This document shows, one piece after another, positions 34,945 through 43,831 of a DNA stretch of 64,000 bases. Made by a program: the position numbers and the translations under genes. Within the stretch, counting starts at the first letter, position 1, and each line of letters starts with the position of its first letter. Under the pieces are notes generated by a model that was given only the letters and a program-made list of their open reading frames with translations, was not told the origin of the DNA and did no database searches. Source of the DNA: Oleispira sp963933055 (GTDB lineage: Bacteria; Pseudomonadota; Gammaproteobacteria; Pseudomonadales; Oceanobacteraceae); contig CAWVSY010000007.1 in assembly GCA_963933055.1 (NCBI GenBank), positions 1 to 64,000 of the forward strand, written 5' to 3'.

Positions 34945-34965
34945 CTTAGCCTATGTTAGGCTAAG
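34945..34965. terminator. Bidirectional hairpin between two lipoprotein genes
   Basis: CTTAGCCTA (34945-34953), loop TGT, TAGGCTAAG (34957-34965): a perfect 9-bp stem two bases from the convergent stop at 34967. The T-run is short on both strands. Confidence 0.65.
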
Positions 34966-34966
34966 G

Positions 34967-36088
34967 TTATTCAATCCAAATTACATCATCGTTTGAATCG
35001 ACACACTCTGTCTTAAAATCACTACGGCTTTCATCACAAGTGATACTCTGTATAATTAAATCTGTATTTTCACCACTAATTTCAGCATTAATGAGTAACG
35101 CTAAAATACGCTCTGAGTTAGTCTCAGCATCATCGACAGCATTATCAATTAAATTGCATAATCCGTTGGTTGCGCAATCAAACTCAATACCATCATAAAG
35201 AATTTTTCCAGAAAGCGATTTCTTTAATCCTTTAGGCCCCGTGCGCATAACCACATTAAAATCTTTATCTGCGACATCATCACGATTATTTTCTTTTAAC
35301 AATTTCGCGGAACGGATCGAGCCGGATACTTTTTTAGTCTCTACTTGAATGTCATATTCATAGCCCCAGTCGGCTGAAAAACCGGTAATCTGAGAGTGTA
35401 AAATAGTCCAAGAGTCATCACTGCCATCCGCATCTCGGTACAAGAGACATAACCGAGGTTCGAATAAACCACAATCTGTTTGATAATGAGCGATGTCCCA
35501 ACGGGTTTGATTAATACCTTCACAAGTAGCAGCAAAATTATTCTCTGCCGCCGTACATACCACCTTTCGCAAGGTTAATTTATCATCGCTAGCACTGAAC
35601 CTAAGTTGAACTTTTGCCCCCGAGTTATAAGCATTTGTTAATAAAATACAATCTGCTTCTATACAAGAGAATGCATCTTCACCTGCCAGCATCCAGCTGT
35701 CATTTGCATTATCCAATAAGATCTGACTGGACATACTGAGTGCTAAAACAAAGGGCGCATCATCCGAATCGACAACTTCCTCAGCCTCAATACTTTTTAA
35801 TCGATACAGCTCATCATCACCATCCGAGTCATAATCAACCTTAATCTTGGCGGTGTATCGCTTGCCCCACTCAAAGGCATCAAAACCAGAGTGCGCTATT
35901 TTGCTCAGACTAAATTCATCATCGGTATCAAACCGAAGACGAAAACACATGGTTGTTGAACGACTATCACAAGCCACCTTGTAATAATCAATATAAACCG
36001 TTTCTGTCGTAGACTTGTATGATGGACCTAACCCCCAATCACAACCTAATAACAATAAACTAATGACGACTATGTATATTTTATTCAT
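34967..36088 (-). CDS. Lipoprotein with DUF4377-type repeats
   Basis: 373 aa. Lipobox LLLGC (Cys16), Asp at +2 (possible inner-membrane retention). Two clear DUF4377-like modules: about 30-110 (ETVYIDYYKVACDS, MCFRLRF, SGFDAFEWGKRYTAKIKVD) and about 200-275 (AHYQTDCGLFEPRLCLLYRD, ITGFSADWGYEYDIQVETKK). Further cysteine pairs suggest disulfides. DUF4377 resembles the META/HslJ-linked domains of envelope lipoproteins; no precise function. The first 8 bp overlap the end of the upstream acyltransferase. Confidence 0.72.
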   Translation of the reverse strand: MNKIYIVVISLLLLGCDWGLGPSYKSTTETVYIDYYKVACDSRSTTMCFRLRFDTDDEFSLSKIAHSGFDAFEWGKRYTAKIKVDYDSDGDDELYRLKSIEAEEVVDSDDAPFVLALSMSSQILLDNANDSWMLAGEDAFSCIEADCILLTNAYNSGAKVQLRFSASDDKLTLRKVVCTAAENNFAATCEGINQTRWDIAHYQTDCGLFEPRLCLLYRDADGSDDSWTILHSQITGFSADWGYEYDIQVETKKVSGSIRSAKLLKENNRDDVADKDFNVVMRTGPKGLKKSLSGKILYDGIEFDCATNGLCNLIDNAVDDAETNSERILALLINAEISGENTDLIIQSITCDESRSDFKTECVDSNDDVIWIE

Positions 36089-37226
36089 GCTTACTTAATT
36101 GTTTCCTAATCACAGGTTGTGCGTACATAGAATATAACTGGTATTTCACCGCGTCGGTTTCGTTGCCAGCTCGCTGTTTCATACTTTCTAACCCAGATCG
36201 AATATCACCATAATCACTCAAAGGTTGTATATGACCTTGGTCTGATAAAAGTTTATGGGCCGCAAAATTTATCGGAAAACACGCATATCCCGCAACAATT
36301 TGCCGATCTATTTCTTTTGCTAGACTCGCAGCAGATGCAAATGCCGCGTCATCAATTTGCTGACCAAATGTGACCTGAACACGCCCTTTCTTTCCCATTA
36401 AACCCGTTACAATACTAACAACATCTTCATTCTCTGATTTTTGATATTCTTCTCCTAATGCTTTAGCGGCTAACTCACGCGCCTTCAGCAAATCACACGG
36501 ATCAAATTCATAACTGAGACTAACGGGTATGGGGTTCAAGGCCTGTAGAGAGGTTGAAAAATCCTCTTTATCCATACGCCCAGCAAGTCCAAGCATTTTC
36601 AAAACGGCTGTATCAGTCTCATCAATTCCATTTTTCGCACGCCCTTCTCGCTGAGCAATCCACACAGATTGACCTTCTTCGATAGAGTGCCTGATGTATT
36701 TAGAGAGTAATTGCAGTGCTGATAATTTTTCACGTTTTGCTACGATTGAGCGCTTCACAATAAAGCTTTTATTTAATCGCATCACATCGCCAACAACAGG
36801 ATTTTTTAACAGATTGTCACCAATCGCAATCCGTCCAGTTTGCCTATTATTTATATGTAAGGCGTAATTGACTAAAGTAGGATCCAAGGCAATATCACGA
36901 TGATTTGATAACCAAACATGGCTGCTAGCAGACGCTAAACCATCAAGCCCCTCAACAATCAGCCCTGTCGTCGTTTTAGCAATAATTTGCTGTACATACC
37001 CCGCCAACCATTGCTGAAATTGCTCAATAGACTCCAGCTTAGAAAGGTCACGCTGTAAACGCCAACGTACCAAAGAGCGGGCTAATAAACGTAATGGCCC
37101 ACGCCAACTTGGGCGCATAAAATACGCTAACCCCTTTACTAAATCTGGTTCAACTAATAAGCGCTCTAAAATATGAGGAAATTCAGTATCATTGTATGGC
37201 CGAATATCGGCAAACTCATCCATCAA
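36081..37226 (-). CDS. Glycerolipid-type acyltransferase
   Basis: 381 aa. A PlsC-like core contains SNHRDIALDP (His109, Asp111, Asp115), a variant of the HX4D motif, and IAQREGRAKNG in place of FPEG. No strong membrane helix at the N-terminus, so it is likely peripheral. It probably transfers acyl chains to a lyso-lipid; substrate unknown. It is distinct from OlsA and the YihG-type enzyme in this window. Its end overlaps the lipoprotein start by 8 bp. Confidence 0.78.
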   Translation of the reverse strand: MMDEFADIRPYNDTEFPHILERLLVEPDLVKGLAYFMRPSWRGPLRLLARSLVRWRLQRDLSKLESIEQFQQWLAGYVQQIIAKTTTGLIVEGLDGLASASSHVWLSNHRDIALDPTLVNYALHINNRQTGRIAIGDNLLKNPVVGDVMRLNKSFIVKRSIVAKREKLSALQLLSKYIRHSIEEGQSVWIAQREGRAKNGIDETDTAVLKMLGLAGRMDKEDFSTSLQALNPIPVSLSYEFDPCDLLKARELAAKALGEEYQKSENEDVVSIVTGLMGKKGRVQVTFGQQIDDAAFASAASLAKEIDRQIVAGYACFPINFAAHKLLSDQGHIQPLSDYGDIRSGLESMKQRAGNETDAVKYQLYSMYAQPVIRKQLSKHE

Positions 37227-37333
37227 ATACTCCTTGCGTTTGAAATGACGGTCAAGATGGCTTGTTTCTATTTCTTGAAGCGCTAGTATATCGCACCATA
37301 CACTCTATCCCTATTCTTAAGAGGTGCTTTATT

Positions 37334-37732
37334 ATGGTGGATACTTGGCAACCCAGCCCAAGCAACAATGTCATACCCGTACAAAAAATAGCCGAATTTG
37401 CTGCATTAATTAAGAGCCAAGAAGAAGCCAAGCAAAATCTTACCGAGCTGAGCGAGGAGGATATTAAACTGGTCGAATCGTTCGTTAATTCACCGAAAAG
37501 CGCATGGATTAAGGCCATCGCTGACTTATCAAACGAGCAGATAAAGAATTTATGTGTGTTTTTTACAGTAGGAGAAATGGTGTTTTCAAACTGGGCATTC
37601 ACCAGTAAAAACCCAACCATCTATTTTATTAAACACTTGAAATCACACGATGCCGCGCCGGAAAAAGACTTTATCCGCTGGCTAAAGAAGCAAACAGAAA
37701 ATCGCTACATACCGTATGGCGCTGCATTATAA
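37334..37732 (+). CDS. Small conserved-looking protein of unknown function
   Basis: 132 aa from the ATG at 37334, which has AAGAGG upstream; an in-frame ATG at 37262 lacks a site. Helical and soluble: LTELSEEDIKLVESFVNSPKSAW, then FFTVGEMVFSNWAF and a basic C-terminus. No family is recognised. Divergent from the acyltransferase and convergent with the HTH gene. Confidence 0.65.
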   Translation: MVDTWQPSPSNNVIPVQKIAEFAALIKSQEEAKQNLTELSEEDIKLVESFVNSPKSAWIKAIADLSNEQIKNLCVFFTVGEMVFSNWAFTSKNPTIYFIKHLKSHDAAPEKDFIRWLKKQTENRYIPYGAAL

Positions 37733-37816
37733 TGATTATGCCGTACTGTCCACGTAGGCATGATCACTGATAAGCGGATGAATCTAATAAAAAGAGTAAA
37801 GGTCTGAAAACCATAA

Positions 37817-38368
37817 CTAATGACTTTCAGGCCCATCTTGCATGAGATAATCCAATAGCAACTGACGCTGATCAGGCCACTGAAATAAATCCCAGCCATC
37901 ATGAACTTCCCGCAGACTTTCTTGCAGCAACGCCATTTTGGGTGCTTCACTTCGATCTTTGCTAACTTCTTTCATGATTCTGGCTGCAACATCAGCATAC
38001 TTTAAATCCATCATAAGCAATGCAGAAGGCTTGTCCTTAGCAATCAAATACCCAAGCTGAACAGGGTCATCCGCTAGAATAACGTCCCAATTATTGCGCC
38101 TTAAATCAGCAGCCAGCTCTCTCACATGATTATCTTGTAACGAAAACAATAATAATCGCCGATCATCAGCTATCAATTCATCAGGAACGGGCATGTCATT
38201 TTTCTTCAGAAAATCGACAAAGGTATCAACCGGAATACGGTTATCCCCCCGACCAGGTAATTTATAAGCATCCAAATGCCCTCGTTCAATCCAACGAATG
38301 ACGGTTCGGAAATTAACACCGCAGTACTTTGCGGCTTCACCTGTGGTTAGTGCTTGTTTATCTGTCAC
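37817..38368 (-). CDS. Helix-turn-helix protein with pseudo-receiver domain
   Basis: 183 aa. Residues about 5-55 are an excisionase/MerR-type HTH: LTTGEAAKYCGVNFRTVIRWIERGHLDAYKLPGRGDNRI. Residues about 68-175 have CheY-like order (RLLLFSLQDNH, ALLMMDLKYADV, KMALLQE) but lack the first acidic pair and the conserved Lys, so this is probably a non-phosphorylated receiver. A small DNA-binding regulator of unknown targets. Confidence 0.78.
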   Translation of the reverse strand: MTDKQALTTGEAAKYCGVNFRTVIRWIERGHLDAYKLPGRGDNRIPVDTFVDFLKKNDMPVPDELIADDRRLLLFSLQDNHVRELAADLRRNNWDVILADDPVQLGYLIAKDKPSALLMMDLKYADVAARIMKEVSKDRSEAPKMALLQESLREVHDGWDLFQWPDQRQLLLDYLMQDGPESH

Positions 38369-38688
38369 TTAATATTCTCAAATGCTTACTAAACTTATAT
38401 TAAGTATAGGTAGTGACTAACCATACTTGCCTACCAAGTTTGCACTTTTACTTAGAACTTATTGTGACCAGAACAAGAGCTTTAATGCACTCAAGTTATT
38501 ATGACCTTAATTTTGTCGCTTATTGATGATATTTTTTTACTTAATTGACACCTTTAGCTTTTTCAGGCCAGCTCGCCCAATGCCCTATTCGTTAATTAAT
38601 GAACTTATCTGTTCCGTTAAAAACTAAAGATCACCTTGAAAATAAGGTATCATTGCGCACATCTATTCGACAATATTAGGATCAACCT
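38369..38688. other. Intergenic region, no gene seen
   Basis: 320 bp of AT-rich sequence between divergent genes. On the minus strand TATACT (complement of 38404-38409) may be the -10 of the HTH gene. On the plus strand TATCAT (38648-38653) may serve the 86-aa gene. Neither has a good -35. Nothing else recognised. Confidence 0.5.
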
Positions 38689-38949
38689 GTGAAAAAAGAA
38701 AAACTGTATCATCAAATTGCCCACGCTTGCCTTCAAGTGCTGAAAACACAGGCTTCATCAGGTAATACTGACCAAGTAAAAGCGGTTTATGATGCAATTG
38801 ATAATGCCTTCCATAACCAATTCGCACTTTTGTCTTCCGAATTAGAAGACTGCAAGCAGCGCTTAGAGCTGATTGGCGAACTTGATGAAAATGAGCACAA
38901 CTTGAAAGATGCACAAAAAATTGCACGCCAAGAAAGTGCCAAGCACTAA
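38689..38949 (+). CDS. Small helical protein of unknown function
   Basis: 86 aa, GTG start eight bases after an AGGA site. Highly charged, probably all-helical and cytoplasmic (AVYDAIDNAFHNQFALLSSE, DENEHNLKDAQKIARQE). No family recognised. It is followed about 100 bp later by the pitrilysin-like gene on the same strand. Confidence 0.6.
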   Translation: MKKEKLYHQIAHACLQVLKTQASSGNTDQVKAVYDAIDNAFHNQFALLSSELEDCKQRLELIGELDENEHNLKDAQKIARQESAKH

Positions 38950-39053
38950 TTTAACCGCATTCACTCAATAAATATCCGGCTTTTATCTCCGTTATTCAAA
39001 CCATTTTCTGATGACATTGAATAACGGATATCACGCTTCAAATTGGAGTTTCC

Positions 39054-41975
39054 ATGCTTTTTTCCACTCGCTACAGTACATTTTTGCTGTTAGTCATTTT
39101 GGCAGTCGCGACGGCGGCTTATCGGATCAATATGTACTCACCCGCTAGCTCCATCATCCAAAGTCCAAATGATCAGCGAGAATATCGCTCACTAACATTG
39201 GAAAATGGTCTTCAAGTTATCTTAGTTTCTGATTCAGAGGCCGACAAAGCCGCTGCTTCTCTTGCCGTCAATGTTGGCAGTGGCGACGATCCTACCGATC
39301 GCCAAGGCTTAGCCCACTTTTTAGAGCACATGCTGTTTTTAGGCACAGAGCCTTATCCTGACTCGGGGGAATATCAAGATTTCATCAGTAAGCACGGAGG
39401 AAGCCATAACGCATTTACCGCGCACGATGTTACTAATTATTTTTTTGAAATTGATAATAGCGCATTAGCCAATGCCCTAGACCGATTCGCCCCTTTCTTT
39501 ATCTCCCCAACCTTTGATAATGAATACGTTGATCGCGAAAAAAACGCCGTTAATGCTGAATACACCTCTAAATCTAAAGATGATGGCCGTCGTATTTATT
39601 CCGCTGAAAAGCAGGCGATGAACCCTGAACACCCTTATGCCCAATTTGCTACTGGCAGCCTAGAAACGTTAGCTGATCGTCCAGATAGCTTAATTCGTGA
39701 TGAGCTAATAGCCTTCTATCAACAGCATTACTCAGCAAACGAGATGACATTAGTACTGATCGGCAATTACGATTTAGATACGTTAGAAAGCTGGGTCGAA
39801 GAAAAATTCAGTGCCATTCCTAAGCGCAAAGTGGCGGTAAAAGCACCTCGCCCAGAATTGTATTTACAAAATCAACTTCCGCTCGACTTACAAATTGAGC
39901 CTATTAAAGAATTGCGTCAGCTCAAACTGACCTTTCCAATGCCTGAAAGTTTGAGCCAATATCAGTACAAACCACTGCAAATAATTAGCCATTTATTGGG
40001 TCATGAAGGTGACGGCAGCTTATTAGCCTTGTTTAAAAAACGCGGTTGGGCTGAAGGCATAAGCGTCGGCCGAGGCATAAGCACACCTTGGGAATCAACA
40101 CTGTCGGTGCAAATACAGCTAACAATGATTGGTCTGTATCGCATTGATGAAATTACGGCGGCGGTTTTTGCCTATATCGAATTATTGCAAACAGGCCTTC
40201 AAAATCCTGAATTTATTCAACGAGTTTATAGCGAACAATACCAATTAGCAGAACTGGCCTTTGCCAACCAAGAAAAATCAAAAGCGGGTCATTATGCGGT
40301 ACGTCTAGCAAACAACTTACGCCATGTTGAACCCAGCCACGTTATTTATGGCGATTATCAATGGTCAACACCAACGCCGGAAATGCTAAAGCCGTATTTA
40401 GATCAACTTAATACTCAAAACTTAATTCGAGTATTAATCGCACCGGAAGTAGAAACGAATACTTTAGACCCTTGGTATGATACCAAAATGATGTTGCGCC
40501 CTGCGTTGATAAAAACAGAGACGGCAACCAAAGAGCCAATGTTGCGTCCAGAATATAAAGCTCAGCTTTCATTGCCCTCAGCAAACCCTTTTATACCGGA
40601 ATCATTTACGCTAACCAATGCACCAGCTCAAGCTGTGCCAGAAGCATTAATTGATCAGCAAGGTTTGCGTTTGTGGTACTACCCTGAGCAAGAATTCCCG
40701 CTACCCAAAGCGAAAGTTTTCATCAACTTACACAATCAAGACGTGGCGGATAATGCAAAAGATCGCATCATTGCTCAGCTGTTTAGTCACAGTGTGAATG
40801 AACTTATAAGCAGCTATACCTACCCAGCCTACGTAGCGGGTTTAAACTATCAACTGTATGCCAGTGGTCGTGGTTTAGAGTTTTCGATGTCAGGCTATCA
40901 CGATAAGCTAGACGTTTTATTGGATAAAATAGTCAATACAATGGCTTCTCTAACGGCTGAAAACATCAGCGAAGCAGAATTTAAACGTTACCAAGCACAG
41001 CTGAAACGCCGCTTAGAAAATCAACTGAAAGCGAAACCCTACGAGCGCACGATTAGCGAGCTTACTCTTTGGTTACGTACCCCAAGCTTTAGCCAGCAAG
41101 AACTCATAGCGGCGTTAGAAACCGTCACATTAAATGATGTTTTAGCCTTTAATCAGCGCCTAAAAGAGTCTCTTTATGTTGATATTTATGTGCACGGCAC
41201 GCTTGAGCCAGAAGCGGCAAAAGCGATCAGTAATGTATTATTAAAAGCCTATCAGCCAAGTGGCGAACGTATTCCATCCGTTAAAATAACCAAGCTGCCG
41301 AATACTATTGGTAATAACCAATACGTACAATCAATAGCACAGCAGCACCCCGATACCGCTGCGACCTTGTACATTCAAGGTCAGCAATTTGCTACAGCCA
41401 GCTCTGACAAAGACTTAACATCTGACAAGGCTCGCGCGCACTACGCACTCTTAGCACAGATAATCAGCTCGCCTTATTATCAATGGCTACGCACAGAGAA
41501 AAAACTGGGCTACATTGTTTCAGCCTCTCCGTTTCCACAAAATGCGGTTCCGGGTTTGATTTTTATTGTGCAATCTCCAACCACGGATACCCGCGGAATA
41601 ATGGCTGAAACTGAATTGTTTTTTAATGATTTTAAGCAGCAGATTGCTGAATTAACATTAGAAGAATTTGAAGACCACAAACAAGGTCTGATTAGCCGTT
41701 TAATCAGTAAAAAGAAAAACATGGCAGAAAAAGTTGGTCACTTCTGGCATAACATCGAAGTGAATCGCTTAACCTTTGATACTAACGAAGCGATTGCGGA
41801 AGAAGTGAAAAGTATTCAGCTAGCGGATATTCAAAAACTGTTCACAGACAGTATTATGGATAAAAAAGATCCACGCTTATTATTTTCTCACAGTATGAAT
41901 GCACCTGAAGTAAATGATAAATCTGCTTGGAAAGATTTAACTCAAGTAAATAAGGCAGAGCTAGAAAAGCTATAA
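39054..41975 (+). CDS. M16 family zinc protease, pitrilysin-like
   Basis: 973 aa, the length of pitrilysin/insulinase. An N-terminal hydrophobic segment (about 6-24) suggests export to the periplasm or an anchor. The inverted zinc motif HFLEH gives His88, Glu91 and His92; the third ligand Glu169 (NAVNAEY) lies at the spacing usual for pitrilysin. Four M16-type domains follow, with the late segment LRTEKKLGYIVSAS typical of the inactive half. It degrades small proteins and peptides in the periplasm. A stem-loop follows the stop. Confidence 0.93.
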   Translation: MLFSTRYSTFLLLVILAVATAAYRINMYSPASSIIQSPNDQREYRSLTLENGLQVILVSDSEADKAAASLAVNVGSGDDPTDRQGLAHFLEHMLFLGTEPYPDSGEYQDFISKHGGSHNAFTAHDVTNYFFEIDNSALANALDRFAPFFISPTFDNEYVDREKNAVNAEYTSKSKDDGRRIYSAEKQAMNPEHPYAQFATGSLETLADRPDSLIRDELIAFYQQHYSANEMTLVLIGNYDLDTLESWVEEKFSAIPKRKVAVKAPRPELYLQNQLPLDLQIEPIKELRQLKLTFPMPESLSQYQYKPLQIISHLLGHEGDGSLLALFKKRGWAEGISVGRGISTPWESTLSVQIQLTMIGLYRIDEITAAVFAYIELLQTGLQNPEFIQRVYSEQYQLAELAFANQEKSKAGHYAVRLANNLRHVEPSHVIYGDYQWSTPTPEMLKPYLDQLNTQNLIRVLIAPEVETNTLDPWYDTKMMLRPALIKTETATKEPMLRPEYKAQLSLPSANPFIPESFTLTNAPAQAVPEALIDQQGLRLWYYPEQEFPLPKAKVFINLHNQDVADNAKDRIIAQLFSHSVNELISSYTYPAYVAGLNYQLYASGRGLEFSMSGYHDKLDVLLDKIVNTMASLTAENISEAEFKRYQAQLKRRLENQLKAKPYERTISELTLWLRTPSFSQQELIAALETVTLNDVLAFNQRLKESLYVDIYVHGTLEPEAAKAISNVLLKAYQPSGERIPSVKITKLPNTIGNNQYVQSIAQQHPDTAATLYIQGQQFATASSDKDLTSDKARAHYALLAQIISSPYYQWLRTEKKLGYIVSASPFPQNAVPGLIFIVQSPTTDTRGIMAETELFFNDFKQQIAELTLEEFEDHKQGLISRLISKKKNMAEKVGHFWHNIEVNRLTFDTNEAIAEEVKSIQLADIQKLFTDSIMDKKDPRLLFSHSMNAPEVNDKSAWKDLTQVNKAELEKL

Positions 41976-41978
41976 AGC

Positions 41979-41995
41979 GTTATCGACTCGATAAC
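41979..41995 (+). terminator. Short hairpin after the M16 protease gene
   Basis: GTTATCG (41979-41985), loop ACT, CGATAAC (41989-41995), followed by ATCTCTTTTG. Stem of 7 bp with a weak T-run. Confidence 0.5.
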
Positions 41996-42091
41996 ATCTC
42001 TTTTGACGCCACGTTTCCAGACTGGGCACGTGGCAAGGCTACAGGGAAGTATTCACACCGTTCTGTGGAATAACGACTCAGTAATGGATTT

Positions 42092-42113
42092 TGATGTGAT
42101 ATCACTCACATCA
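42092..42113. promoter_or_regulatory. Perfect CRP/Vfr-type palindrome in a convergent gap
   Basis: TGATGTGA (42092-42099), TATCAC, TCACATCA (42106-42113): 8-bp arms with 6-bp centre, containing TGTGA-N6-TCACA, the CRP core. It lies between the 3' ends of two convergent genes, not at a promoter, so it may act as a hairpin or a decoy site. Confidence 0.5.
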
Positions 42114-42123
42114 GAACCTCGAA

Positions 42124-42525
42124 TTACATCAATATAGAGTTACTGCTATCACCATCTGCTGAAATTGCAGCCACTAACGAAAACTGCAAAAAGGTTGCCG
42201 CAGTCGTAATGTAATTATGCAACCAAAGATGGATTTGCTCTTGCTGATCGTCTTTATCAGCAATGTGGCCCGCATAACCACTCAGTATTAATTCAACCGT
42301 ATGTTTCGCCAGTTTTTTCTTACTAGGATCCGTTACCGCAATTAATAATCTTTGCTTAGCGAAATCCCAATCAAACAAACAAAACATCGAATCATCTTCA
42401 ATATTTTCATCCAATAAATCAAACGCATAATCTGCTGCTGCTAATACTGCTTGCTTTAGTTCGCTTTCATCGCTGCTTGAAGTTTGTGCACTATGGCAAA
42501 ACGAATTGCTAATTTCCCATTTCAT
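42124..42525 (-). CDS. Small protein of unknown function
   Basis: 133 aa from the ATG at 42525 (MKWEIS), preceded by AAGGTG six bases upstream; a GTG nine bases further up is part of that site. Helical, acidic in the middle, hydrophobic near the end (TTAATFLQFSLVAAISA). No family recognised. It lies 71 bp after dusC on the same strand and may be co-transcribed with it. Confidence 0.62.
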   Translation of the reverse strand: MKWEISNSFCHSAQTSSSDESELKQAVLAAADYAFDLLDENIEDDSMFCLFDWDFAKQRLLIAVTDPSKKKLAKHTVELILSGYAGHIADKDDQQEQIHLWLHNYITTAATFLQFSLVAAISADGDSSNSILM

Positions 42526-42596
42526 AATATTCACCTTACTATCACTTTTTAAAACCGATCAAATTCTTCAAATTGGTATTCAAACTAGCATTGATG

Positions 42597-43598
42597 CTAG
42601 CTATAAAGCTGCTGCCACTGAGCCAGCTTATTATTAATTTTTGCATCCAAGTAACGCTCGATCGCTTGCTGCATATCTTCGCTGCTTTTAATACGACGAA
42701 TAGGAATAAATAATTCATTCGCTTCGGGATACGCCTGACGCATCTGCGTAAGCCACTGTTTAACCCGGCTTGAATAATGATGCCCTTTTGACCCAATCAC
42801 TTGCACTTTACGATAATCTAAAATCATCACCACAACGTCTAACCAGCTCATTTTCTCACGGATACCCGCGATAATAGCCGCCAGATTTGGCGTCGCTAAA
42901 GCACCACGGCCTATCATAATATCATCGCAGTTTGATACCTTACGACACGCAATCGCATCTTCTTTCGTCCAAATTTCGCCATTGGCGATAATGGATAACG
43001 ATCGCCCCTGATCGGCCAACTTCTGCTTTGCCTCGGCAATGTAATGCCACTTAATCGCTTCAGCTTTGTAACCATCTTCTTTGGTGCGCGCATGAATGGT
43101 TATCTCGTCGGCACCTGCTTGCACAATAGCATCGACAATTTCATGCACACAGCTTGGGTCATCCCAACCTAACCGAATTTTAACCGATAAGGTTTTATCC
43201 AGTGGAACAACCGCTCGCATCGCGGAAACGGCATCATTAATAAGCTGAGGCTCTTTTAATAAGACCGCTCCCCCTTTGCTTTTATTCACGGTTTTTGCCG
43301 GGCAGCCAAGATTCAAATCGATACCATGCGAGCCGAGCTCAATCGCTCGTTGTGCATTAGCCGCCAAGGTTTGTGACTGAGAGCCTAAAAGCTGAATGCG
43401 AATGGGCACACCACATGGCGTTAGGCCATTATTCTCTAATTCTGGGGCAAGCTGATAAAACGTACGGGGTGGTAAGAGCTGCTGATTGGATACCCGTAAA
43501 AACTCCGTGATGCATAAATCATAACCGCCTAAACGGGTGAGCAAATCACGAACAGAATGATCCATTACGCCCTCAAGTGGGGCTAAAACAATGCGCAT
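42597..43598 (-). CDS. dusC: tRNA-dihydrouridine(16) synthase
   Basis: 333 aa, FMN-binding TIM barrel. N-terminal LAPLEGVMD replaces the DusA/B form LAPMAGVTD and is typical of DusC. Catalytic Cys99 lies in NLGCPAKTV; HARTKEDGY and NGEIWTKEDA follow. It reduces uridine 16 in tRNA. Divergent from the saccharopine-dehydrogenase-like gene. Confidence 0.92.
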   Translation of the reverse strand: MRIVLAPLEGVMDHSVRDLLTRLGGYDLCITEFLRVSNQQLLPPRTFYQLAPELENNGLTPCGVPIRIQLLGSQSQTLAANAQRAIELGSHGIDLNLGCPAKTVNKSKGGAVLLKEPQLINDAVSAMRAVVPLDKTLSVKIRLGWDDPSCVHEIVDAIVQAGADEITIHARTKEDGYKAEAIKWHYIAEAKQKLADQGRSLSIIANGEIWTKEDAIACRKVSNCDDIMIGRGALATPNLAAIIAGIREKMSWLDVVVMILDYRKVQVIGSKGHHYSSRVKQWLTQMRQAYPEANELFIPIRRIKSSEDMQQAIERYLDAKINNKLAQWQQLYS

Positions 43599-43693
43599 TT
43601 TACGTTTAACATCCGGCTTAAAATTGCTCTGCAGCTTAAAAAGCCGTGATCATATCAACTTCGTTTCGTTTTCGCTAACAACGAACAACAAAA

Positions 43694-43713
43694 CTGTCAC
43701 TCAGTCATGACAG
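43694..43713. promoter_or_regulatory. Inverted repeat between dusC and the reductase gene
   Basis: CTGTCA (43694-43699) and TGACAG (43708-43713) form a perfect 6-bp inverted repeat with an 8-bp centre. Candidate operator of unknown regulator. Confidence 0.3.
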
Positions 43714-43831
43714 CTTGGCAGTATCGGCTATTACTAAATGACAGAATCCTTGCTAATCTGGCTCTACTTTAAAAATAATTCTAATAATCCGTCCTACTGA
43801 ATCAGCAGGACTCAGTCTGAAAGGTCTCAGT

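Noticed and set aside
43694..43713. CTGTCAC as a possible fourth Pho box before the reductase gene
   Set aside because: The first half is perfect, but the unit 4 bp later (TCATGAC) does not match, and the sequence is better described as an inverted repeat.
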